Source: Spirochaetota bacterium
GTDB taxonomy: Bacteria > Spirochaetota > Spirochaetia > DSM-27196 > PWMO01
Direction: 5' to 3'
Assembly: GCA_009908735.1 (NCBI GenBank)
Contig: JAAAOR010000132.1
Location: forward strand, 1 to 5,147
DNA length: 5,147 nt
The notes below the pieces were generated by a model. That model worked only from the letters and a program-made list of their open reading frames with translations, did no database searches and was not told the origin of the DNA. Of the stretch, positions 1 through 5,060 are shown in pieces; positions within the stretch are counted from its first letter, which is position 1, and the number at the start of each line of letters is the position of its first letter. The position numbers and the translations under genes are program-made.

Positions 1-338
1 TCGGCGAAGCGCCGGTCGTCGAGGTAGCCGCGCTCCGCGAGACGGTCGAGGGCGTCGCGAATGACCCCCTCGGGAAACTCGCGCTGCAGCAGTTTCCGAG
101 ACAGCAGGAAACGGCTGTGCTCGCTGCGAGCCAGAAGCTCAATCGCCTTCTCGGTCGCTTCGTGGAGCAGATGTGCGTGTCGGAGCTCTGCGAGCGCCGA
201 GTCCTCGCACTCCTCCCCGGGCGTGAGGTTCAACGCTTCGATGAGCTCTCGGGGCACAAAAAAAGAGGACCCGTCCGAAAGCGAGATATACACTCGCCCA
301 CCGGAGGCTCCTCTTTGATCGATAGAATCGACCAGCAC
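1..338 (-). CDS. recX: RecX-family regulator of RecA, N-terminal part (cut by window edge)
   Basis: The reading frame starts at GTG 338-336 and is open for 112 codons to the window edge, so the C-terminal part is missing. RecX proteins bind RecA filaments and modulate, usually inhibit, recombinase activity in the cytoplasm. What shows this: a beta-rich start with SDGSSFFVPRELIEAL (about residues 21-36), then the signature of the first RecX helical repeat, with LLARSEHSRFLLSRKL (about 68-83) and LAERGYLDDRRFA (about 100-112). The gene lies in the same frame as rpsI. The S9 stop TAA, one ACC codon and the GTG follow in succession, so it is almost certainly cotranscribed and may be translated by reinitiation. 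No clear Shine-Dalgarno precedes this GTG. An AGAGGAG at 308-314 precedes an in-frame GTG at 293, but 14 bases is long and that start would drop 15 residues. The family call is firm; the exact start is not. Confidence 0.85.
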   Translation of the reverse strand, partial: MLVDSIDQRGASGGRVYISLSDGSSFFVPRELIEALNLTPGEECEDSALAELRHAHLLHEATEKAIELLARSEHSRFLLSRKLLQREFPEGVIRDALDRLAERGYLDDRRFA

Positions 339-341
339 GGT

Positions 342-728
342 TTAGCGCTTGGAGAACTGGAACTTCCGCCGTGCGCCTGGCTGCCCGTACTTCTTGCGCT
401 CAACCATCCGGGGATCGCGGGTTAGGAACCCGTTTTCGCGCATGACGCTGTGGTTGGTCTCGTCGAAAACGACGAGTGCGCGCGCAAGTCCGTGCCGTAT
501 GGCGCCTGCCTGGCCCTTCTTACCGCCGCCGTGTACGGTAATGTTCACGTCGAATTTGTTTTCACCCGCCAGAGCCTGCAGCGGCTGGTTGACGATGTAA
601 ACGTGCTCGCCGAATCCGAAATAAGCCTGCGGATCCTTGCCGTTAATTGAGTATTTCCCACTGCCGGGTTGCAGATGCACGCGTGCCACTGATGTTTTTC
701 TTCGACCGGTACCTATCGCTGTCTCCAC
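342..728 (-). CDS. rpsI: 30S ribosomal protein S9 (uS9)
   Basis: Small-subunit ribosomal protein whose basic C-terminal tail reaches towards the tRNA in the P site. The 128-residue length is normal for bacterial S9. Family hallmarks are visible: GTGRRKTSVARV near the N-terminus (about residues 6-17), the glycine-rich VHGGGKKGQAGAIRHG stretch (about 65-80), ARALV with RDPRMVERKKYG following, and the terminal GARRKFQFSKR that ends in the invariant Lys-Arg. The start codon is GTG at 728-726. It is supported by a strong TAAGGAG at 739-745, ten bases upstream, which includes the stop codon of rplM. The gene lies 14 bases downstream of rplM, the standard bacterial L13-S9 pair, and is followed closely by recX. 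Confidence 0.98.
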   Translation of the reverse strand: METAIGTGRRKTSVARVHLQPGSGKYSINGKDPQAYFGFGEHVYIVNQPLQALAGENKFDVNITVHGGGKKGQAGAIRHGLARALVVFDETNHSVMRENGFLTRDPRMVERKKYGQPGARRKFQFSKR

Positions 729-738
729 TATGCTTGGT

Positions 739-745
739 CTCCTTA
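739..745 (-). promoter_or_regulatory. Ribosome binding site of rpsI, overlapping the rplM stop codon
   Basis: The minus strand reads TAAGGAG, whose first three bases are the TAA stop of rplM. A ten-base spacer leads to the GTG start of rpsI. It decides the GTG start and suggests that termination on rplM and initiation on rpsI are coupled. Confidence 0.85.
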
Positions 746-1171
746 GATTTCGAGCTGTTCAGGTTTCTGCGCCACGTGAGGATGCGTCGGGCCCGCATAG
801 ACCTTCATGTTCTGGAAGATCTTTCGTCCGAGGCGATTCTTGGGAAGCATTCCTTTCACCGCGTGCTCGACCGGGTAGACGGGCTTTCTCTTCATCATAT
901 CCCTAAAGTTGAAGCTCTTCATGCCGCCGAGGTAACCGCTGTGGCGGTAATACATCTTCTGATCGGCCTTTCGACCAGTAAGTTCGACCTTGGCCGCGTT
1001 CACGACGATCACAAAATCGCCGATCTCCCGATCGGGGCTGAAGTAGGGTCGATGCTTGCCACGCAGTAGGTGTGCCACGTTGGTTGCAACGTGCCCAAGG
1101 GTCTTCCCTTCGGCATCAACCACGTACCATTTGCGCTCTATTGTGTTAGGATCCGGGTTTATCGTTTTCAT
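743..1171 (-). CDS. rplM: 50S ribosomal protein L13 (uL13)
   Basis: Early-assembling large-subunit ribosomal protein that binds 23S rRNA. Its 142 residues are the standard bacterial length. Visible hallmarks: RKWYVVDAEGKTLGHVAT (about residues 13-30), LLRGKHRPYFSP (about 35-46), GDFVIVVNAAKVELTGRK (about 51-68), YYRHSGYLGG (about 74-83), and the C-terminal block with VKGMLPKNRLGRK and KVYAGPTHPH. The ATG at 1171-1169 is preceded by GCAGGA at 1177-1182, five bases upstream. The gene heads a tight rplM-rpsI-recX cluster and has its own promoter-like sequence in the 93-base gap upstream. In E. coli, L13 represses its own operon at the translational level. I see no recognisable copy of that leader here, and the predicted leader is only about 37 bases. 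Confidence 0.98.
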   Translation of the reverse strand: MKTINPDPNTIERKWYVVDAEGKTLGHVATNVAHLLRGKHRPYFSPDREIGDFVIVVNAAKVELTGRKADQKMYYRHSGYLGGMKSFNFRDMMKRKPVYPVEHAVKGMLPKNRLGRKIFQNMKVYAGPTHPHVAQKPEQLEI

Positions 1172-1214
1172 AGTGTTCCTGCGTCCTTACGGGCGTACCT
1201 GTGCGGTGAGGCAA

Positions 1215-1244
1215 AAGATTGACACGCGGGCGCCAAAAAGTCAA
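1215..1244 (-). promoter_or_regulatory. Predicted sigma70-type promoter of the rplM-rpsI-recX operon
   Basis: On the minus strand, TTGACT (1239-1244, five of six matches to the -35 consensus) is followed after 18 bases by AATCTT (1215-1220, a weak -10). A transcript would start near 1208 and leave a leader of about 37 bases before the rplM ATG. The -35 element and the bases next to the -10 also form an inverted repeat (TTGAC/GTCAA, 16 bases apart). The -35 is convincing and the -10 is poor, so the promoter is plausible but not proven. Confidence 0.5.
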
Positions 1245-1264
1245 GCCCGGAGCCGGCGTGGTCC

Positions 1265-1507
1265 TTACGACTTTTCCTCCGAGCCGGCTTTCGCCTCTTC
1301 CGCCTCTTCCTTCTTGGCCTCGATCTTATCCTTGATGTCTGCGATCCCAATGAAGACGGCAATCAATCCGATGAACAGCGCAATGATCGGCACGCCGCCC
1401 TTGAGAAACATCACCACTTCAGGCCCCCACTGCAGCGACCAGCCAACCGGCAGCACCGAGTACACGGCAAAAAGCGCGAATACTAGTCCAACGAGCAATG
1501 CAACCAT
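1265..1507 (-). CDS. Small two-helix membrane protein with charged C-terminal tail, function unknown
   Basis: An 80-residue protein that I do not recognise beyond its architecture. Residues about 1-22 form a hydrophobic helix (MVALLVGLVFALFAVYSVL), a short loop contains SLQWGPEVV, and residues about 39-60 form a second helix (VPIIALFIGLIAVFIGI). The tail after about residue 61 is densely charged, alternating Lys, Glu and Ala (KDKIEAKKEEAEEAK), which predicts a helix or short coiled coil. Two helices would place both ends on the same side, probably the cytoplasm. The ATG at 1507 is chosen because GGAGG lies six bases upstream. The frame extends to a TTG at 1588, but that codon sits inside a perfect -35 hexamer. 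The gene stands alone between two promoter-like sites. I infer a small envelope protein and assign no function. Confidence 0.75.
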   Translation of the reverse strand: MVALLVGLVFALFAVYSVLPVGWSLQWGPEVVMFLKGGVPIIALFIGLIAVFIGIADIKDKIEAKKEEAEEAKAGSEEKS

Positions 1508-1513
1508 TCCTAT

Positions 1514-1518
1514 CCTCC
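1514..1518 (-). promoter_or_regulatory. Ribosome binding site that fixes the start of the 80-residue membrane protein
   Basis: The minus strand reads GGAGG, then six bases, then ATG (1507-1505). The spacing is optimal. It is the main argument for the 80-residue form over versions starting at ATG 1567 or TTG 1588, neither of which has a comparable site. Confidence 0.8.
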
Positions 1519-1559
1519 AATACGTTTCGAGCGGTTTCTCCGGTGGACGACCACCGTGC

Positions 1560-1588
1560 ACAATCATCGAATTCCGCTCTATTGTCAA
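1560..1588 (-). promoter_or_regulatory. Predicted sigma70-type promoter of the 80-residue membrane protein gene
   Basis: On the minus strand a perfect -35 hexamer TTGACA (1583-1588) is followed after exactly 17 bases by GATTGT (1560-1565), which matches three of the six -10 positions. Transcription would start near 1553, about 46 bases before the ATG at 1507. The site lies just past the stop of the upstream membrane protein gene (1607), in the gap where a new transcription unit would be expected. Confidence 0.5.
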
Positions 1589-1606
1589 CGGCCCCGCGCG
1601 ACTGCC

Positions 1607-1897
1607 CTATTTGCGAGCAATCATCACCGAGAACGCCAGAATGAAAAACATAGTCGGCAGGTTCGCAAGGACCAGCCGAAACACCGACACTCCCTGAAAA
1701 GTCAGCGCCGCGGCGCTGACCATACCAAAGCTCTCGAGGGTCGTAAACAGCACCTCGCCGTAGCCGACGATCGTTCCGATGACGATGAGCATCCAAGCGG
1801 CGTCGCGGGTACGTGACCACAGCACGATGGCCAGGAAGGTCGCGACCGCGCCGAATATAAGTCTGCTGAGGATGAGTATCATCGCCTCGGTTGCCAT
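1607..1897 (-). CDS. Small three-helix integral membrane protein, function unknown
   Basis: A 96-residue, almost wholly hydrophobic protein. Three membrane segments can be seen: about residues 7-27 (ILILSRLIFGAVATFLAIVLW), about 34-52 (AWMLIVIGTIVGYGEVLFT) and about 70-93 (VSVFRLVLANLPTMFFILAFSVMI), ending in Ala-Arg-Lys. A polar SRTRD loop follows the first helix, so by the positive-inside rule that loop is cytoplasmic. It has no signal peptidase site and no enzymatic motif. It starts three bases after the stop of the aminotransferase-like gene. The nearest purine-rich site (AGGAT) is about 17 bases upstream, too far to be a good ribosome binding site, so translation probably depends on coupling. 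An ATG at residue 6 is an alternative start but is no better supported. I dimly recall similar short proteins in spirochaetes; this is unchecked. Confidence 0.75.
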   Translation of the reverse strand: MATEAMILILSRLIFGAVATFLAIVLWSRTRDAAWMLIVIGTIVGYGEVLFTTLESFGMVSAAALTFQGVSVFRLVLANLPTMFFILAFSVMIARK

Positions 1898-1900
1898 ATT

Positions 1901-2767
1901 TTAACTGTCGGCCATCCTACTGACTTTAACGAACTTTTCAAACTCCCCCCGCGAGCACCACTGCGGAAGAATACTCGGGCCGGGGAAGACGGGATTGATG
2001 ATGATACCCACATCGAGGAAAGCCGCAAAGACCCCGGGAAACCTCTCCCCGGTGCAGCGCAGCTGAAGGTAGGGACCGCGCCTGTGCCACAGGGTGAGAT
2101 CTCGCTCGTCGACCAGGGTGATGGGATACACGGCGGCGTCGGGAACCGGCCCGGCGGCATCCAAGTTCGCGGCGGCTGCCAGGGCGTCCGCAGCGGAGGC
2201 GATGAGATGCGCCGCCTGAACGAGCCCCGAGAGCGGTACCGGAGAGACGGCGTCGGAGTCGGGGAGCACCCCAGGCCGGACCGCGCACACAGGCTGCGGT
2301 GCGAAGCTCGCCGGGAAGGGCAGCACCGGCAGGAGAAGCTCCGCGTCCGCCGCGGGAAGGGAGGGCCGCCACCACGCCGCCCGCGGCCCATCCACGGCAC
2401 GGCCGGAAGCCTCGGCTTCCTCGCGGGAGCCGGCCCCGAGCGCCGGGTCCACCACCGTGCCGCCCGCGGCCGCCACGGCCCTCTCGGCGCTTGCGTAGAG
2501 CCGCACCTCCGGGTGCGCGGGAAAGAGCCCGCGCAGCACCTTCTCGAGGCGCCTGCTGTATACCGAAGGATAGGCGCCCCACAGACCCTGATCGACTGCG
2601 CCCTTGAGGCGCTTCGCAAGCCCCTTTGGCCGATGAGAGAGAATCGCACGTCCGCCGTTCTGGTAGAAATCGAGGTAGCGCCGGCCGTATGTGTCGTAGA
2701 GATGATAGTCGCGGGCGCGCCGGATCTCGGGAAGCGCGGGCGGACCCGCGGCGACGGGCTCGCTCAT
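1901..2767 (-). CDS. Degenerate class III aminotransferase-like protein without a PLP lysine
   Basis: A 288-residue protein. Its N-terminal part resembles the small domain of class III PLP aminotransferases (glutamate-1-semialdehyde or acetylornithine type): ARDYHLYDTYGRRYLDFYQ (about residues 18-36), GGRAILSHRPKGLAKRLK (about 38-55) and YPSVYSRRLEKVL (about 67-78). The C-terminal part, with GVFAAFLDVGIIINPVF (about 245-261) and a final GEFEKF, recalls the family's closing small domain. Such enzymes are usually about 400-450 residues. Here the large cofactor domain between is short, Ala/Pro-rich, and has no lysine from residue 77 to 277, so the PLP Schiff-base lysine is absent. I infer a non-catalytic or repurposed relative. 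Start ATG 2767 overlaps the helicase stop (ATGA), implying translational coupling. The GC-rich middle is open in several frames, but only this one gives recognisable protein. Function unknown. Confidence 0.75.
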   Translation of the reverse strand: MSEPVAAGPPALPEIRRARDYHLYDTYGRRYLDFYQNGGRAILSHRPKGLAKRLKGAVDQGLWGAYPSVYSRRLEKVLRGLFPAHPEVRLYASAERAVAAAGGTVVDPALGAGSREEAEASGRAVDGPRAAWWRPSLPAADAELLLPVLPFPASFAPQPVCAVRPGVLPDSDAVSPVPLSGLVQAAHLIASAADALAAAANLDAAGPVPDAAVYPITLVDERDLTLWHRRGPYLQLRCTGERFPGVFAAFLDVGIIINPVFPGPSILPQWCSRGEFEKFVKVSRMADS

Positions 2768-4887
2768 GGTTCCGCGCCCCCGATGCGCTCGAGCGGCGCG
2801 TAACGCGGGATGAACTGCGCGATATTGCCGCTTTCAAAGCGCACCCGCACGAGCTCGTTCACCCCGGCCTTCCACTTCTTTATGACCATGCCCGTACCGT
2901 AGTCGTCATGGTAGACGTAGGTACCGGGGGCGAACTCTCCGTCGCCCTCGTCGTCGGCACCGCCTGCCCCCGCGCCGACCGGGCCGCCGCCTGCAGTTTC
3001 GAGAAGCTCCGCCGGCATTTCTCGCAGGAACCGCGAGGGCACGAAGGTTAGAAGGCGCCCGTGGATGCGGCGGTAGCGGCAGCTCGTGAGGTGCACCGAT
3101 TGCCGGGCCCGGGTAAGCGCCACGTAGAACAGGCGCCGCTCCTCCTCGAGCTCATCGGGAGACTCCTCGCCACCACGCGGGAAAAGCCCTTCCTCGAGTC
3201 CGGTTATGATGACCCGGTCGAACTCCAGGCCCTTGGTGTTGTGCATCGTGATCAGCGTTACCCGGTCGGGTGAGTCGCCTGACTCCTGCTCGCGGGCGCT
3301 GTCGAGCTCGATGCTCTCGAGAAACTCGACGAGGCCCTCCGGCGTGCCCGCGTAGAGCGAGGAGGCGTTTAGGAGCTCCTCGAGGTTCTGAAGCTTCTGC
3401 GTCCCGGCAATCTCGTCCTTCTCGGCGTGATAATCTGCAAGGCCGGTCTCGTGGATGGCGGCGTCGAGGAGGGGGACGAGGTTCTCCCCGCCGAAGGCGG
3501 CCTCCACCCGGTCGACTGCCGCGGCAAAGGACGATACAGCGTTGCCGGCGCGGGCACTGAGCCGGGCGGCGGCCACGCGAAGGGCCTCGCGCAGGTCCCC
3601 GCGGGTCTCTCCAGAGGCGGCGACGAGCTTTTCGAGAGTGGTCGCGCCGATCCCGCGTGCCGGCTTGTTCACGATGCGGCGAAAGCTTACCTCGTCCCGC
3701 GGATTGGCGAGAAACTTGAGCACTGCCACTGCATCCTTCACCTCCTCGCGCTCGTAGAAGCGCAGGGTCCCTACAATGCGGTAGGGTATACCCTCGCGCA
3801 GAAAGACCGTCTCGAAGAGCCGTGACTGCGCGTTCGTGCGGTAGAGGATGGCGGTCTCGCCGGGGGAGATGTCGCCGCGGGAGAGCACCTCGCGGCAGTA
3901 GTGGACCTCCTCTTCCTCGTCGTTGAGCTCGGCAAGCACCGGAAGCGAGCCGAGGTCCTTGCGGGTCCATAGGGTCTTTCCGAGGCGGCCCTCGTTGTGA
4001 TCGACCACCGCCGAGGCGACGTTGAGGATGTTGCCCGTAGAGCGATAGTTCTCCTCGAGGCGGATGACGTCGGTGCCGGAGAAGGTCTCGTGGAAGGTGA
4101 GGATGTTCCGCACCTCCGCGCCACGAAAGCGATAGATGGACTGATCGTCGTCCCCAACAACGCAGACGTAGGTCGAGCGGTCGGCGAGGAGCTCGAGCAG
4201 GCGATACTGGGCGATGTTCGAGTCCTGGAACTCGTCGACGAGCACCACCCGGAACCGCGAGCGTATCCGATCACGTACCTCCGAGTGCTCCGAGAGGATG
4301 CGCACCGGAAGCAGAATGAGATCGCCGAAGTCGGCATTTCCAATCTCCCGCAGGCGCGTCTCATAGCGGCGGTACTGCTCGGCAAAGGCGGGGTCCGCGC
4401 TGATCTCCGAGAGGTCGTCCGAGGGCGAGAGCCCGTAGTCTTTGGCCCGGCTGATGCGCCGGTTTACCGCGTTGAGCGTCGCGCGGTTCTCGTCGGGATA
4501 GAGCGAGCGAAGGAGCGTCACGCTATCGTCATCGTCGTAAATCGAGAAGCCCGAGGGCATGTCGAGAAGCTGCGCGTTGCGCCGGAGGAACCACGCCCCA
4601 AAAGAGTGGAACGTGCGGATCATGGTGTCCTGTGCCGCCGGCGCGAGGCCCGCCGCCCTATCCTTCATCTCGCCTGCCGCCTTATTGGTAAAGGTCACGG
4701 CGAGGATGGAGCGCGGGTCGAGACCGAGTTGCTCGATCATGTGGGCAATCTTCACGGTGATGACACGCGTCTTGCCCGAGCCCGCGCCGGCAAGTATGAG
4801 AAGCGGTGCACCGTGGTGCAGCACCGCGCGGCGCTGCTCCTCGTTGAGATCGGAAATGTATCCGGGAATGCGTGAGGACTCCGGCAT
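2764..4887 (-). CDS. uvrD: UvrD/PcrA-type ATP-dependent 3'-5' DNA helicase (superfamily 1A)
   Basis: Cytoplasmic DNA motor that unwinds duplex DNA in nucleotide excision and mismatch repair and strips RecA or stalled RNA polymerase. Its 707 residues are close to E. coli UvrD and Bacillus PcrA. All SF1A motifs are present: Q motif LNEEQ (14-18), Walker A GAGSGKT (34-40), motif Ia TFTNKAAGEM (65-74), RTFHSFG (91-97), Walker B VDEFQDSN (217-224), motif III GDDDQSIYRFRGA (245-257), motif IV LEENYRS (277-283), motif V TMHNTKGLEFD (547-557) and motif VI RRLFYVALTRAR (584-595). A Gly/Ala-rich linker (about 632-650) leads to a C-terminal Tudor-like domain (about 652-703, YVYHDDYGTG and RYAPLERI), which in PcrA/UvrD contacts RNA polymerase. 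RecB and AddA are excluded by length and the absence of a nuclease domain. The ATG at 4887 is the only start that keeps the Q motif at its usual distance, although no good ribosome binding site precedes it. It is the first gene of its run. Confidence 0.95.
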   Translation of the reverse strand: MPESSRIPGYISDLNEEQRRAVLHHGAPLLILAGAGSGKTRVITVKIAHMIEQLGLDPRSILAVTFTNKAAGEMKDRAAGLAPAAQDTMIRTFHSFGAWFLRRNAQLLDMPSGFSIYDDDDSVTLLRSLYPDENRATLNAVNRRISRAKDYGLSPSDDLSEISADPAFAEQYRRYETRLREIGNADFGDLILLPVRILSEHSEVRDRIRSRFRVVLVDEFQDSNIAQYRLLELLADRSTYVCVVGDDDQSIYRFRGAEVRNILTFHETFSGTDVIRLEENYRSTGNILNVASAVVDHNEGRLGKTLWTRKDLGSLPVLAELNDEEEEVHYCREVLSRGDISPGETAILYRTNAQSRLFETVFLREGIPYRIVGTLRFYEREEVKDAVAVLKFLANPRDEVSFRRIVNKPARGIGATTLEKLVAASGETRGDLREALRVAAARLSARAGNAVSSFAAAVDRVEAAFGGENLVPLLDAAIHETGLADYHAEKDEIAGTQKLQNLEELLNASSLYAGTPEGLVEFLESIELDSAREQESGDSPDRVTLITMHNTKGLEFDRVIITGLEEGLFPRGGEESPDELEEERRLFYVALTRARQSVHLTSCRYRRIHGRLLTFVPSRFLREMPAELLETAGGGPVGAGAGGADDEGDGEFAPGTYVYHDDYGTGMVIKKWKAGVNELVRVRFESGNIAQFIPRYAPLERIGGAEP

Positions 4888-4989
4888 AGGGCGAAGCTAC
4901 ACTATTCGTCCCGCATTCGTCGAGTTGCCTTAGGTATATAGCAGCGTGTGGTTACAATCAGCAGAACAGAATCGGGCGTAAGGAGATGT

Positions 4990-5000
4990 GAGCGGCGCTC
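4990..5000. repeat. Short perfect palindrome GAGCG-g-CGCTC
   Basis: Five-base arms flank a single G. It sits one base before a larger stem-loop in the leader of the plus-strand gene. As RNA the one-base loop could not form as drawn, so DNA binding by a dimeric protein is the more natural reading; chance is also possible at this GC content. Confidence 0.35.
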
Positions 5001-5001
5001 C

Positions 5002-5023
5002 CGTGCAGACGAACTTCTGCACG
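5002..5023. repeat. Inverted repeat / stem-loop with 8-base arms
   Basis: CGTGCAGA (5002-5009) and TCTGCACG (5016-5023) are perfect reverse complements around a six-base loop, CGAACT. The stem ends 24 bases before the ribosome binding site of the plus-strand gene. There is no T-run on either side, so it is not an ordinary intrinsic terminator. It could be an operator, a leader hairpin that limits transposase expression, or part of an insertion sequence end. Confidence 0.6.
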
Positions 5024-5047
5024 CGTGAGGCCGCCACATTTGCCCCC

Positions 5048-5054
5048 AAGGAGG
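5048..5054 (+). promoter_or_regulatory. Strong ribosome binding site of the plus-strand gene
   Basis: AAGGAGG is followed by six bases and then ATG (5061-5063). It is the strongest ribosome binding site in the window and fixes the start of the partial gene to its right. Confidence 0.8.
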
Positions 5055-5060
5055 CCCACT

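Larger units (their letters stand above)
4888..5060. other. Divergent intergenic region between the helicase gene and a plus-strand gene
   Basis: This 173-base gap separates divergent genes and must contain both start regions. Candidate elements are weak. A TATATA at 4935-4940 could serve as a -10 on the minus strand for the helicase, without a good -35. A TACAAT at 4953-4958 matches five of six -10 bases on the plus strand, also without a convincing -35 at 16-18 bases. Two adjacent dyad symmetries (4990-5000 and 5002-5023) lie in the plus-strand leader. If the right-hand gene is a transposase, one end of its insertion sequence should lie in this gap, but no terminal repeat can be assigned without the other end. 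Confidence 0.4.

Noticed and set aside
1219..1224. TTGACA on the plus strand, considered as a promoter opposing rplM
   Set aside because: No acceptable -10 lies 16-18 bases downstream, and there is no plus-strand gene to drive.
1240..1260. GC-rich partial hairpin followed by TTGACTTTTT, considered as a terminator after the 80-residue gene
   Set aside because: The arms pair poorly, with a mismatch and a two-base loop, and the T-rich stretch is better explained by the -35 of the rplM promoter.
1183..1269. Direct repeat GTCCTTACG at 1183-1191 and 1261-1269
   Set aside because: Nine bases; one copy covers the stop of the 80-residue gene and the other lies in the rplM leader. It is likely chance, with no further copies nearby.
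1265..1588. Longer 107-residue version of the small two-helix protein, starting at TTG 1588 or ATG 1567
   Set aside because: The TTG is part of a perfect -35 hexamer, and the predicted transcript begins after both codons. The ATG at 1507 has GGAGG at ideal spacing.
1056..1697. Plus-strand open frame (213 codons) crossing L13, two promoters and two membrane protein genes
   Set aside because: It spans intergenic regions and several genes on the opposite strand, is Ser/Thr/Arg-rich without motifs, and has no ribosome binding site.
2084..2803. Long plus-strand open frame (239 codons) opposite the aminotransferase-like gene
   Set aside because: It is antisense to a coding frame in a very GC-rich stretch where stops are rare. 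Its composition is Arg/Gly-rich with no recognisable motif, and it has no ribosome binding site.
1938..2837. Second minus-strand open frame (299 codons) over the same region
   Set aside because: Its translation is Arg/Ser/Gly low-complexity, it overlaps the end of the helicase out of frame, and the competing frame gives recognisable aminotransferase-like sequence.
3997..4875. Plus-strand open frame (292 codons) within the helicase
   Set aside because: It is the mirror of the helicase coding frame, whose motifs are complete, so it is a shadow.
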